Source: Straminergon stramineum (taxonomy: Eukaryota; Streptophyta; Bryopsida; Hypnales; Calliergonaceae). From it: a DNA stretch of 64,000 bases. The notes beneath the pieces are model-generated. The model was not told the origin of the DNA. It worked only from the letters and a program-made list of their open reading frames with translations, and did not search any database. Below, piece by piece: positions 1 through 11,100 of this stretch; the first letter of the stretch is position 1; each line of letters starts with the position of its first letter. The stretch spans positions 33,770,906 through 33,834,905 of the forward strand of contig OY987264.1 of assembly GCA_963920665.1 (NCBI GenBank), read 5' to 3'. Position numbers and translations under genes: made by a program.

Positions 1-666
1 AGCATGTGACAAGCAAACAAGGATCATTGTCAAAATTTAAATATAAATGAAAACTTCCATTGCAAAAGACATGTGGATTAATTTTATTATCTAAATGACT
101 AAGATCATATTGGGCTTTTGCATTTCTTAGGCAAGCCATAGGATATTGTACTTCACTTGTATTAGATGGCATGGACTTCTTTTTTTGTAAAATTTGACCA
201 CATAGATTGGAAGATATTTATCATAACATTGTTAACCAACCTAAATCATTCCTCCTTGGATGCCTAGGAGTGAATTCAGTCTATTCGGAAGGACATTGAG
301 ACATTGACTGGTGGGATATAAAATGCTAGATGGGTGTTGTACTATTGTCTGGTTTTGTAAGCTGTTGATCAGGTGGGTTTGTGAACACACAATGTCAACA
401 GTATTGTATAGAGTGCTACACGGGGACTCATTGATTATGAGTAAGTTACTACAATATGCGGGGCCCCTGTGATTATTTCACTAAGTAAGTCAAGTCTTTT
501 GAATTAGAATTAAGTTACCATTTCACAAGTAGGAAGTGGAAGGCACCATCAGTTTGCCTTATTTGCTTTGAAAACTAGACTAGTACTTTGGATAATTGAT
601 TATATTACTTTTGAAATGAATGATGGTTTATTTAAAAACTTTTCAACAACTTTATAATCAGGTGCT
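1..666. other. AT-rich noncoding sequence
   Basis: No open frame with coding character, no terminal inverted repeat and no RNA gene was recognised here. The sequence is ordinary AT-rich intergenic DNA. Confidence 0.5.
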
Positions 667-895
667 TTGCTAGAAACAAGCATTTGGGATTTTTTTCAGT
701 CTTACCAACTATTTTCCTTTAATTCCTATGCAAAATTATTTTTTCAAGTACAAATTTCATTTTTTTCTCTATTTTTTTCTTTAAATAGAAATTTCATAGA
801 TTTATTCACTAGGGTTCAAAAGTTTTCAAATTGCAAATGGATTTTTTCCCAATTCCACTTGCTAACAATGAACTAACTGATGGTTTTCTCCAAAA
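667..895 (+). repeat. Dispersed repeat R1, copy 1
   Basis: This stretch resembles 34664-34890 along its length: both contain CAACTATTTTCCT/CAGCTATTTTCCT, then TTTTTCAAGTACA, a T-rich run, TTTTCAAATTGCAA and finally CCAATTCCAC. A shorter fragment of the same repeat lies at 24350-24395. An open frame of 69 codons covers it but is Phe-rich low-complexity translation and is not counted as a gene. The element type is unknown. Confidence 0.5.
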
Positions 896-1178
896 ATTGT
901 TGGGAACTTCAAAATAGTGTTGCTCATAATTTTTCACTAACTTTCAAAAAACAAGCTGTTTGCACTTTAGTAGCTTTTCTAGCAAGGCCATCCATAACCA
1001 AAAATTTGAAGCCTTCAATTCTTAGGGTTGTCACACTCTACATCACTATCTTCTAAAATGCAAATAAAAGAGTAATGTATTCTTTTTGAAAAAAATATTT
1101 TAAAAATGAATATGAAATCTGACGTGGAACCTTGGGTGACATGTCATATTTTATTTTCAGTCTTTTTCAGTATTTAAA

Positions 1179-1179
<1 letters not shown>

Positions 1180-1225
<46 letters not shown>
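1180..1225 (+). repeat. (TAA)n microsatellite
   Basis: About fifteen uninterrupted TAA units are visible directly in the sequence. Confidence 0.95.
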
Positions 1226-1227
<2 letters not shown>

Positions 1228-1700
1228 TGGATTGCTAGGTTTAGCTTCGGCTTTTGTGTAGAGGCCCTATTTTTTCTCTAATGAATGATGTCAAATTTTA
1301 GGGCAAACAAATATGGTCCATCAACATATTTATAATTCTTTTATTGAAATGTTTGACTTAAACAAAGGACCCCTATCAATGCACTTGATAGAACTCAAGC
1401 AACCCTTAAATGCCCAAGGCACCAAATTATGGTGTCAATAACATTTTGAAGTTAGGAACTATTTGTAATAGTTTATATATTTTGAAAACCCTTTCGAAGT
1501 CTTGTTCAAGCATCAAAATGCGATTATGAAAATGAATAAATATGATTTTTCTATTCAAGATTTTGTGCAAGGGTATCAATTCCAAATCTTGATTTCCTAG
1601 TGTTGATAAGGCTCTTGGAAATGAACCTCAAATATATTAGATCTTGGAGAAAAAATCAAATTATAAATTCATTTAAATCAATTGTAGAGTAGATTTTATC

Positions 1701-1902
1701 ACTAGTAGAAAACATCGTTTCCTTCAACAAAATCCAAGTGATGCGTTTTCTTGTTTTCTACCAAAAAACACAAAATTTGTATTGACTACAACGCAATTTT
1801 CTAAAGACTCTATGTAGTCAATGCAAATTTTGTATTTTTTGGTAGAAAACAGAAAAATGTGTCCGGTGGGTTTTGTTGAAGGAAACGTTGTTTTCTACTA
1901 GT
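1701..1902. mobile_element. Foldback element nested in 1399-2991
   Basis: This is a 202-bp near-perfect palindrome starting ACTAGTAGAAAACATCGTTT and ending with its inverted partner TTGTTTTCTACTAGT. The arms meet at about 1800 (TTGACTAC / GTAGTCAA). The sister copies at 3591-5058 and 12619-13263 lack it, so it is an insertion. Its superfamily is not recognised. Confidence 0.75.
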
Positions 1903-2139
1903 GGATTGGAAGCCATAAATTGATTGGGGTTATGTATGTTATGCTTTTTTACCTCTTTTTTTTTGGTGACTTCAATTTTAGATTTGACATGTGAAAAGAG
2001 GATTGAAAGACTTCAAATCACTTTCACAATTTTATCACACTCATGATCAAATGTTATAATCTTTCAATCCATAAGTGATATGGTTGTTTATTCTTTTCCC
2101 ATGTGATCTCTAACATGTTTAATTTGAATTTTTCAATAA

Positions 2140-2889
2140 TTAACCCCTAAAGGCCCAAGTTGTATTTTTGGCAATATAGCAATTTTGGGCAGCTCACTAC
2201 AAACAAAATTTTTATTTTTTGTCTTTGAAATTTTCTCACAACATGTGTCTAAGGAGTATCTTTAAGGCTCAACAATTTTCATAACTTTTGACTACATGGT
2301 TAAAAAGTTATTGCACGATATGTAATTTTCATTCAACGGCAAGCAACCCAGGCAGTTCAAAAAACTTCCTAAAAAATCACTTTTTAAAAAATAAAAATTT
2401 GAAATTGATTCTCTAGATTTATATATATGCCAAAAGCTTTGAATCATTCTATTTTGATTAATGAGATGAAAGTTATGAGGATTTTTAGTTTGCGGGTAGC
2501 TATAGAGTCTTTGAAAACCATACCTACTCACAAACTAAAAATCCTCATAACTTTCATCTCATTAATCAAAATAGAATGATTCAAAGCTTCTGGCCTAATA
2601 TATATAAATCTAGAGAATCAATTTCAAATTTTTATTTTTTTAAAAAGTGATTTTTCAGGAAGTTTTTTGAGTTGCCCGGGTTGCCCGCCGTCGAATGAAA
2701 ATTACATATCATGCAATAACTTTTTAACCATGTAGTCAAAAGTTATGAAAACTGTTGCGCCTGAAAGATACTTCTCGGACACATGTTGTGTGAAAATTTC
2801 AAAGACAAAAAGTAAAAAATTCCGTTTATAGTGAGTTGCCCCAAATTGCTATGTTGCCGAAAAATGCAGCTAGGGCCTTCAAGGGTTAA
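2140..2889. mobile_element. TTAA-flanked long-arm foldback element (piggyBac-like)
   Basis: TTAA lies at both ends (2140-2143 and 2886-2889). The left arm starts TTAACCCCTAAAGGCCCAAG and the right arm ends GGGCCTTCAAGGGTTAA. Each arm is about 365 bp, and the two are near-complete reverse complements that meet at about 2515-2525 (for example TTTTTAGTTTGCGGGTAG against CTACTCACAAACTAAAAA). The element interrupts the subfamily 1 copy around it exactly at TTAA. It encodes nothing recognisable; the open frames inside the arms are by-products of the palindrome. Confidence 0.85.
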
Positions 2890-2991
2890 AATTCCAAAAA
2901 TTTGATAAAACTTATCAAAATTTTGACTTTTTGTTCAATTTTGAGCAAATTTCGAGAAGTTAAAAAAAGGCCTTGGACATTTAGGGATTAA

Positions 2992-3590
2992 CAACAATTG
3001 ACTAAGCTCACTTCCACATATATATATTTATAGTGCATTGATTTGTTGTACTAAATGCACTAATTTATGAAAATCACACTATTTGTATAGTAAAGAAATT
3101 AAGCATGCTAGAATATTACTCCAAATACTATATTGTATCACTTTGTAAGAAAAAGAAAAGTTTTTTATTACACTAATTTTGTAGGTCATTGAAATATTGT
3201 ACCCTCACTAAGACATCTACATAGAAGGTAAGTTCATTTTGCCCTTCAAAGGAATGGTCATTCTATATTTATGCAATTTTCACCAATGTAAAAATATATG
3301 CTAGTGTTTTTTGCATTTAAAATCCAAGACACTACATATGAACTTGTTTTGCTTATAAAAAAGTTATTTATTTTTTTAAATGATTCTTCAAAAATGTAAG
3401 ACCTTTTTGCTTGTTATTTTGACCAAGGGCCATTGCTATACAGCCAAATCCTCCAAATAAGAATATAAGAACATGTCCCTTCTTTTGTGATAGCTTAAAT
3501 TGGGGATTGGAGGTGGGGCGTGTATAAATTAATGTAGTATCTTGGATTTCAAGCATAAATTTTGACATATATTTCTTTCTCAATGAATAC
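2992..3590. other. AT-rich noncoding sequence
   Basis: No gene or terminal repeat was recognised between two transposon clusters. A 71-codon minus-strand frame here has no domain or compositional support. Confidence 0.4.
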
Positions 3591-3949
3591 TTAACTTCTA
3601 AATACTGAAGGCATTTTTTGAGCTTCTTGGAATTTGCTCAAAATTGAACAAAACCCAATATTTTGATAAGTTTTATCAATTTTTTGGAATTGTAACCATA
3701 CAAATTCAAACTAGACATGTGACATATCACATGGGAAATGAACATACAACAATATCACTTATGGATTGAAAGATTATAATGTTTGATCATGAGGGTGTTA
3801 AAATAGTGAAAGTGATTTGAAGTCACTCAATCTTCTTTTCACACATTGAATCTAAAATTGAAGTTACCAAAAAAATATGAGGTTAAAGGACATAACATGC
3901 ATGAGTCCAATCAATTTATAGCTTTTCAAAATCTACTCTACAACTATAT

Positions 3950-4177
3950 TGACCCTTAAAGGATGCGGGCATATGGCAACAACTTCTTGGCTAATGAATG
4001 ATAGAGAACAATTAAATGTAGGATAGAAGTGCAACTATTCATCCTCAGAATTGTATGTGAAAATGGAGGTCTTTTAAAGTAGTTTGACTTTCAATGAGTA
4101 CTCATGGATTTTTTTAAACCATTGATTCATACAATGCGAGAAGGGATGATTTTCACGATCATTAGGCCACCCTTTAA
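3950..4177 (+). mobile_element. Short TTAA MITE (subfamily 2), nested
   Basis: About 230 bp, beginning TTGACCCTTAAAGGATGCG and ending CCACCCTTTAA. It shares its interior with 60772-61001 and 6071-6292, notably GCAACTATTCATCCT and TTTGACT(T/C)(T/C)CAATGAGTA. Its right TTAA is shared with the next element, so one inserted at the edge of the other. Confidence 0.65.
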
Positions 4178-4760
4178 CCCCTAAAAGACCATTGTCCCCT
4201 TAGGGGACAAAATGGATTTCAGGCAAGTTCCTATGACCTCCATTTTTAGTGAAACTTTCTAAAACTTTGTCATAAGTTAGGAAAACTTATTAGCTTCATA
4301 GAAATATAATTTTTATTTCAATCAGAGACTGGGAGCAAAAGTTAGAGTTAATTATTCTTATAATCTTGGACCTACTTCTACTTAATATTTTCTTAAAGAA
4401 TGTAAATCAAGAGTTTGTTTTTTCTAAAAAAATTTCCTACACTATCAACTCAATTCTTCAACACAAAGATTTTTAAATTCAAAATCCATAGTGCAAAAAA
4501 TTTCAACAAAAGGTGATCAAAGTCATCTAAAATTGCAAGCTAGTGTTAAAAAAACTTTTTTCTCCAACTTTGAATGCTAATACCTCTCAATTCGTACTGT
4601 CAACTTTCATGAAATTTTTACTACTTCATCTCAAACAAGTAAAGTACAAGATCCTATAGTTAGATTCTTACAAATGATTGTTTTCTTTGATGAACGCATC
4701 AAAAATGGCACTTTTGAGTGTTTTTAGATAGAAAAACGGCCTTGGTCCTTTAGGGTTTAA
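4174..4760 (+). mobile_element. TTAA-type element, nested
   Basis: The left end is TTAACCCCTAAAAGACCATT (TTAA 4174-4177) and the right end TTGGTCCTTTAGGGTTTAA (TTAA 4757-4760). The right part resembles the right end of 48398-49334 (ACAAGATCCTATRGTTA, AAAAATGGCA). No coding sequence was seen. Confidence 0.75.
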
Positions 4761-5058
4761 GTGTTAAGATAATTTCTAATGTGATTTTCTCTCTAAGATT
4801 TAGTACATTTGAGGCACACTTCCAAAAGCCCTCAAAACTAGAAAATCAGGCTTTGCAATGGACACCCTTGTACATAATCTTGAAAAGAAAAATCATGATC
4901 ATTCATTTTCAAAATCCAAATTTTTGATGCTAAAAATAGACTTCAAAAATAATTTTTAGAAAATATAAAGTACTGAAAAAAATAATTTAGTAAGGTTTTA
5001 TTTAACTTCAAAGTTTTGTCAACACTAGAATTTGATGCCTTGGGCATTTAGGGGTTAA

Positions 5059-5631
5059 CATCCTTGAGAGATAGAGGAGGTTCCAATTTTATTTTTCAGA
5101 GCCAAATTTTTTTTTCCCACCATACCAATTTTTCATAGTCTGGAGAAATAATTTTAGGAAACTATTGGCAACTATTTTTTCAATTATTTTCCACTGTCCC
5201 TGCCCTACAAATACAGTATGACCATATGACTAAATGTGAAGAACAATCCAATCAAAAAGTCTGAATTGCAAAGAAACAAATAGCATCTACATACATCAAA
5301 TATTCAATTTTGAGGTTGCCATCATACAATACGACAATTCACAATGAAATTGTTTGGATTTCAAACAAGTTAATCGGTAGATAATGTGCTTGTGAATCAC
5401 AATACAAAGGGAACAAGGAACACGAAGACATCCATCTTCCAGCCTAAGCAAGAATTTGCACTTCAGAATAAACCCTAAATTCAGCAACAACTCTACACTC
5501 CTAGCCAAATCCCTGCACTCTAAGCAATCAAGTTAAGTGGCATCCAAAAACTGCTACGCAACAATTCGCATGCTAATAAACAAGACACATTGAGAGGATG
5601 GATCTGATCTGCGAACTGAACTGCAAAGAAC
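5059..5631. other. Noncoding sequence
   Basis: The stretch is AT-rich at first and becomes more balanced after about 5250. A 70-codon minus-strand frame at 5296-5508 starts at TTG and shows no recognisable domain. It could be 3-prime sequence of the doubtful minus-strand gene whose exon lies at 5978-6055, but nothing proves this. Confidence 0.35.
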
Positions 5632-5794
5632 GTCAATTTCATTAAAATGGTGATATTCCAATAGTTTAGCACCTTCTGGAACACCCGTTTCAAAACAAAA
5701 ATCCATACTAGGCCTAGATATTAGACCTTTTTGTACATATATCAGCTAGAAATCTTCAAGCCGAAATCATGCGGTCACTTTTAACGAAATCGAC
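5632..5794. mobile_element. Family C MITE, copy 1
   Basis: Terminal inverted repeats GTCAATTTCATTAAAATGG and TTTTAACGAAATCGAC bound 163 bp. The interior resembles the intronic copy at 10138-10297 (CCAATASTTT(A/G)GCACCT, TTAGACCTTT). Confidence 0.7.
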
Positions 5795-5977
5795 TTCAAG
5801 GGCACAAAAGATCATTCTAACAAACTTTTCAATAGTGCTGAAATTACAAATTTTAGGTGTCCAACCCCAGATGCACCCCCCCTCCCCCTAACCGAGCTAG
5901 CACAAGGCAATAACATCCGCAAGAATTTTGAAGCCAAATTGAAGCCAAGTAGCACTAAGGGCGAGGAAAAACCTTAC

Positions 5978-6055
5978 CTTTAGCCAGAGCTTAGACTTCG
6001 TCACAGCAACTTCCATTGACCTCCGGTCTGACCACCAACTCCAAGTTGCAGCCAT
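5978..6055 (-). CDS. Possible first exon of an unidentified minus-strand gene
   Basis: On the minus strand an ATG at 6055 opens 26 codons (MAATWSWWSDRRSM to LWLK) that end exactly at a good donor, AAG|GTAAGG. Candidate acceptors downstream (TTTGCAG and TTCGCAG at about 5605-5625) lead to a stop within about fifteen codons, so the product would be only about 40 aa. No family was recognised. The local base composition is higher in GC than the flanks. It may be a transcribed noncoding exon or chance. Confidence 0.2.
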
Positions 6056-6070
6056 TGTATTCTTCATTCT

Positions 6071-6292
6071 TTAACCCTTGAACGTTGGGCTGGTGAACGT
6101 GGAAATCAGGAATTTTGGAACCGCGTGACATCATCCACTTTAAAAAAATCAAAAATACTCATTGGGAGTCAAACTATTGTAGAAGATCTCCCCTTTCCAC
6201 CCCTAATTCGGAGGATGAATAGTTGCAATTCTGTCCCACAGAGGAGAATTCCTTGTCGTTCATCGGACAAAAAACGTCCGCCGCGTCGTTAA
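6071..6292 (-). mobile_element. Short TTAA MITE (subfamily 2), reverse copy
   Basis: It begins TTAACCCTTGAACGTTGGGC and matches the reverse complement of 60772-61001 over most of its length (GAGGAGAATTCCTTGTC, CATCGGACAA, CCGCGTCGTT). The right terminus has lost CAAGGG, leaving CGTCGTTAAACC, so this copy is degenerate. Confidence 0.7.
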
Positions 6293-6607
6293 ACCCTCGG
6301 AATCATGCCTTTAGAATCGATGATGATTCCCCTGGCAAAAAACTCTAGCACCTGAGTTTCCTGACCGCCTCAAAGCTTCCACTTCATCTGAGCTTGCAAA
6401 CGGCTCACCCCACTTCCTCTCCCTCACGAGCGCGAGCCCTCATGAAAACCTACGGCGAGCTGTTTCGTTCCAACGACCAGCAACTCACGGACAAGGTACG
6501 AACAAGGTACAGTAGGAGAAACTGACGAAGCAGGTGGAGGCACCACGAACAAGAAGCAACGCACAGGGCGGAGGCAGGCGCAGGTTCCATAGCCACTGCA
6601 GATGGGT
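6293..6607. other. GC-richer noncoding or exon-like sequence
   Basis: A plus-strand ATG at about 6440 opens MKTYGELFRSNDQQLTDK and runs into a donor-like AAG|GTACGA. No continuation was found, so it is noted here and not called as a gene. Confidence 0.25.
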
Positions 6608-6838
6608 CGGGGTGAACTGACCTCCTCGCTTGTCCCCCCTAAGTCATTCCAGGGGTGTATGTAAAAAAAAAGACCCCCTATTTTCTGCCTAATTAATTTA
6701 CTCTCTACACCTCACCTAGCTAATTTGGGGCCTCTGATTGCAAATGCGAATTCTGAATTAGCAAATTTTATCATGCCTGGCAAATAAAAAAATTCAGCGT
6801 TTTCCCTCAGGGACGAGCGAGGGAGTCAGTTCACCCCG
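6608..6838. mobile_element. MITE with CGGGGTGAACTGAC termini
   Basis: Inverted repeats of about 35 bp (imperfect) bound 231 bp: CGGGGTGAACTGACCTCCTC on the left and its partner, ending GAGTCAGTTCACCCCG, on the right. No coding sequence is present, a target duplication is not clear, and no other copy was found in the window. Confidence 0.65.
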
Positions 6839-8196
6839 GACTGAAGATGGAGCGGAGGTCCGATCATTTCAACGCCGGGCGCCAGAGTTCAACGCCGTGT
6901 GGGTGAAAATTAGAAGCAGTAGTTTCATTTCAGTAGACTGGGAAGTTGCAACGCTGGGGGCTCCCGCTTTCTGGGGAAGAAAAAAGGGCCCCTGGCGTTG
7001 GTTAATAATGTTAAGTTGTGTTTCGTTCAAGTGGGCGATGAAGTGGAAAACGCGTGGGATTCAATTTAATTGACCCCTGAATATAAGCTGACTGTAAAGA
7101 AAGTTTGGCAGAAACATTGTTTTCTACGCCAACAGGAGTAGGAAATCCGCATCTTAGCATCTACCTCTCGAACGAAGCTTCCAGTAGCCGGTCCAGATGA
7201 CAGTCTTCGGAGCTCTTCAACACAAGCTGCTTAAATTCGGTGACAGCCCATCTCCTTCTGTTTCTGGAGAACACTGTCGGTAGACTTGCATTGCTATGGA
7301 CCGATATGATGTCTCGATCTAAGCTAAATTAATGCAAGGACCAATATCTGGGCACGACGATGCAAATTAAGGCAGAGCTAGGTTCAGCGAAGTACTTTTG
7401 CGTCTCCGAAGAGAGCCGAGGCTGAAATCCCATCGTTGTTGACATGAAGCTTTTGTTTCTGGAGGGCCGCCCGGGCTAATTATTATGGGCCATTGTAGTT
7501 GACATGGTCAATATCACATGCCGGCCTTACTAACATTCTGATTCTAGTACCGTTAAGCCTCTTCAGTTGGATGACCATATGGTGTAGTTGGCAGAACTAC
7601 CCCAGCTGACTCTTCGAATTCTCTACTGTGAGGACCTTTTCTGAGGGGAAAGATAGTTTGGTGCATACGGACATACTTTAGTTCTACATGCGGACATGCT
7701 AAGGTTAACGTTGCCGACTCTCTTAAGAACTCACCTGATCGAGGTCCCGGGGGTACGGTGCTCCAGCCTTGGGTCACCGTGTCGGTAGCACTCGATATAT
7801 GTAACCTTCACTGGATCGTACATTTAACTTTCTGCAGCATTTGTACTCTAGATGCGTGTCTCACGTTTCGAGCATGCCAGCTACATGTATTGGACGAGGA
7901 AGGTTCAGGCACGCAGGAATCTGATGATCATGCTTGAAACAATTCCAACACCGGTACCGAAACCGCTCTGACTAGCAAGCCCGTGCTTGAAATGTGGATC
8001 GGCTGAGCTAGTTATCAGCAGATGTTCTGTTCTGCCACCAACTTACGTAAAGTGAAGCGTTATCCTTCAACTCATTTCATAGTAGTATGATTCCGGAGAT
8101 TCCTCCAAACCGTATCCTCGATCGCCCCTCCTTCGAGATATCACAGGGCACGTCAGCAACCGCGGTGGAGTTCAAGGACTTAACTCTGTTACTTTC
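6839..8196. other. Upstream region of the receptor-like kinase gene
   Basis: This is mixed-composition sequence with no transposon ends and no convincing open frame. It should contain the promoter and 5-prime leader of the kinase gene, but no TATA box or other element could be placed with confidence. The frame of the first exon is open back to about 8089 without an ATG. Confidence 0.35.
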
Positions 8197-11100
8197 ATGC
8201 TAAGCCGACCCGTGATTAAGCTTGGAAGTTTGGCGAATACTGGAGTGATGTCGGTATCCCGGATGGGAGCCCGATTGCTCTTGTCGGTATCCCTGACGCA
8301 CTTGGCCATCACCGCCCCATTGGTGATGGCGCAGCTGGCCTCTGCCGCTTTCGCTTCTCCGCTCCCTCCACCAGTGGGTTCCCCACCAACGGGGTCGCCG
8401 ACGAGGTCCCCGCCGGCAGTCGCCGGAGGAGGCGAGGACGGCAGTAATAACGTGGCGGCCATCGTGTGCGGCGTCGTGGCGGGTGTCTACGTCACCATCT
8501 TGGTCACGCTGGCGATATCGTGGTATTGTCTCAGCAGGAAACGGGAACGAGCTGGTCTAGCAAAGAAAGTGACTCTGCCGACGACAGCGCAGGCTCCTCC
8601 ACGGACACGGCCAGGTACGTAATAATATGCATGGAACGAGCCGTTTCTGAACCTTTATCTGCATAACTTTGCTTAGATCTGTGTGCAAAAGGTGAGGTTA
8701 TTAATTTCAATTGCATCGATCAAATGGATCGCAGAAGAAATTGAATGTTTCTTGAAAATATATTCAAGCTTTGCTTCGAAAGTATGAGGTATTATTTGCT
8801 CTGAACAGCTTAATCAAGTACTCTCTCTAGCAGTCTGTTATTGAATCCCACGAAAAATAAGTCTACCCCTGCAGAGACTTTGAGAATTGCTTCCTAATGC
8901 AAAGCAGAAAGCCTGAAAAACGTAACTATACGGAACCCTACTACTACAAATTAAGCATGAATCTCACATTTTCCTAAGGCAGACAGTGTGCTTCATTTTA
9001 ACTCCTGAGCATCAAGGCAATCATATAATAATGGGTAACATCCAATATGCAATAAGGAACCATGCACACAACTATCATCATATAAGGACTAGTGCTGTGT
9101 GGGTATGATCTCCAACAGATAGAATTTGCTTTTAACCTACAGCTTGCTGATCAACATAAGTCTGCTAATTTCAGTCCATTGACATCGGTGATGTGGATAT
9201 GGTAAACATATTGAAGGCTTGAATGCACAAGTGCCAGCTGTGCACCTGCCAGAGGCCTGGCTAGCACCCAAGGCCGCACCAGCGGCTGCTCCTCTCATCG
9301 TGGAAAAACTGGATGTAGCACCTCAACAAGACATGGCATATAATATGGATGTACGGATGTACAGTTATGCAGAAGTGGAAGCCATCAGCAGCAACTGGAT
9401 GTATAAACTTGGAGAAGGCGGGTTTGGTACCGTTTATTATGGTGAAATATTTAGTGATACATCACCAAATGCAAATCCCCCCAAAGTCGCTTTGAAACGA
9501 TTGAGTGCTACTTCTCAACAAGGCAAGAACGAGTTTCTCAATGAGGTACCTATGATTGAATCATATTGTTCCATAGCCACACTTAGTTTACATTATTGCA
9601 TTACATATCAAAAAGTAGCGACACACAGCAGCATTGGTATCACAGAATTTGTCCATTGTCATATATGCCTGCTGACGATGTTCTTCGGAAGTCAGAAGAT
9701 TTGACGTTGATGTGCAACACATCAGGTTTGTTTGCTTTCGCGAATCCACTTCCGGTACTTAGTGCCATTGGTAGGATTCTGTGATGAAATCAACAACCAA
9801 GTGCTCATTTATGAATATGTGCAAGAGGGCTCCCTTGCGGACTGGCTTCATGGTGCGCAACGAGGCCACCCAGACTTCAATTGGTACAAACGTCTGCTTA
9901 TCGCCCTCCACGCTGCTTTAGGTGAGCCTCTGTATCACGCATTATTTCGAAGTTAGAAGTTTCCAAAGAATTGACAGTTTTTAGCATTCGGTAGAATTCA
10001 CCCTTCTCCATTATAAATGGCAACCCAAAACAAAAGACTCAAAAGTTCAACATTCGGGGAACAGAGCATAATTATGTGGCACTCAATGATTGAGTGGCAA
10101 GTGCCTAAAGTATGACTTTCAATTGTAACTTTTAACGTCAATTTCGTTAAATAAGCAGTACTCCAATACTTTGGCACCTCTCAAGACGTGCATTTTGAAA
10201 CATAAATTTGGACATACCTATCCTAGAATTAAGACCTTTATGTGCATATACGTCATAATTTTTGGCATCGGAATCGTGCCAACTTATCTGAATTGACCAT
10301 TTTGCTACCTTCATTTTGAGACGAGCTCAAGATTTTGCAGAAAAAGAATTTGAATTGCTCTCTCAATTCAAGGACTACATGAAATCAATGGTTGAGCTGA
10401 AAGTATGGCAAACTGATTTTTTGTGATGAAAATTGATATGCAGGGTTAGAGTATTTGCATGTGGGTGCGAGACCAAATATTATACATCGGGATGTCAAAA
10501 GCAGCAACATTCTTATCACCAGGGAGTGGGAAGGGAGAGTGGCCGATTTTGGGCTCTCCAAAACAAATGGGATCAGTGACCAGGATCAACAGAGAACCCA
10601 TATGACCACCCTGGTGAAAGGCACTCCCGGGTATCTTGACCCCGAGTAAGAATCACTTCCAAGACTTTCATCATCACAGATTCTGAATGTGTCTGTGACT
10701 AACTATTTGAAGAGCATATTTCTATATAACAGTGGACCTATCCTACTTGAGAACTCCCTTCTGCCATATTTATTTATTTATTTATGAAGGCGTGTTTTGC
10801 TTACTTTCACTAGTGAGGCTGTAACATCAATTTCTTTAAATACGTTAGATTGGCGGTATTCCACAACCTGGGCATTTTCAGGATGAGCAGCCCTGAAACG
10901 CAAATCTAAACTTGTTTTTAGTTTTAGAGATTCGTGTAGATTTGTATTACAATTTTTGGCGAAATTGCCGATTTGTGCAGTGCAGGGCGTGACGACTGGT
11001 GGAGTTCACTGTATTGTAAGAGATATACTGTAATCCTGTAAAAATTGCAAAGTGGAAGTGCTGACCCTAGCTATGTCAACAACATCGATCTAAAATTGCG

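Larger units (their letters stand above)
1399..2991 (-). mobile_element. TTAA-type non-autonomous element (subfamily 1), reverse copy, carrying two nested insertions
   Basis: The left end reads CCCTTAAATGCCCAAGGC (from 1403) and the right end CCTTGGACATTTAGGGATTA, followed by the last A of TTAA (2988-2991). The interior matches 12619-13263 and 3591-5058 in reverse orientation, for example the stretch around ATGGATTGAAAGATTATAATG. Two other hairpins (1701-1902 and 2140-2889) interrupt it. The left TTAA has decayed to GCAA. The TTAA target and CCC/GGG termini are those of the piggyBac superfamily; mobilisation by a piggyBac transposase is inferred. Confidence 0.7.
3591..5058 (+). mobile_element. 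TTAA-type element, subfamily 1, split by two nested TTAA elements
   Basis: The left end is TTAA at 3591-3594 followed by CTTCTAAATACTGAAGGC; the right end is GCCTTGGGCATTTAGGGGTT, with TTAA at 5055-5058. The outer parts (3600-3950 and 4765-5058) align to consecutive halves of the uninterrupted copy at 12619-13263. The middle (3950-4760) is absent from that copy and is made of two further TTAA elements. Confidence 0.75.

Noticed and set aside
7553..7777. 74-codon minus-strand frame upstream of the kinase gene
   Set aside because: It shows no recognisable domain, no splice continuation and no supporting promoter.
8172..8462. Minus-strand 96-codon frame opposite the first kinase exon
   Set aside because: It is a GC-rich shadow of the plus-strand exon, which has signal peptide, membrane segment and phase-consistent splicing.
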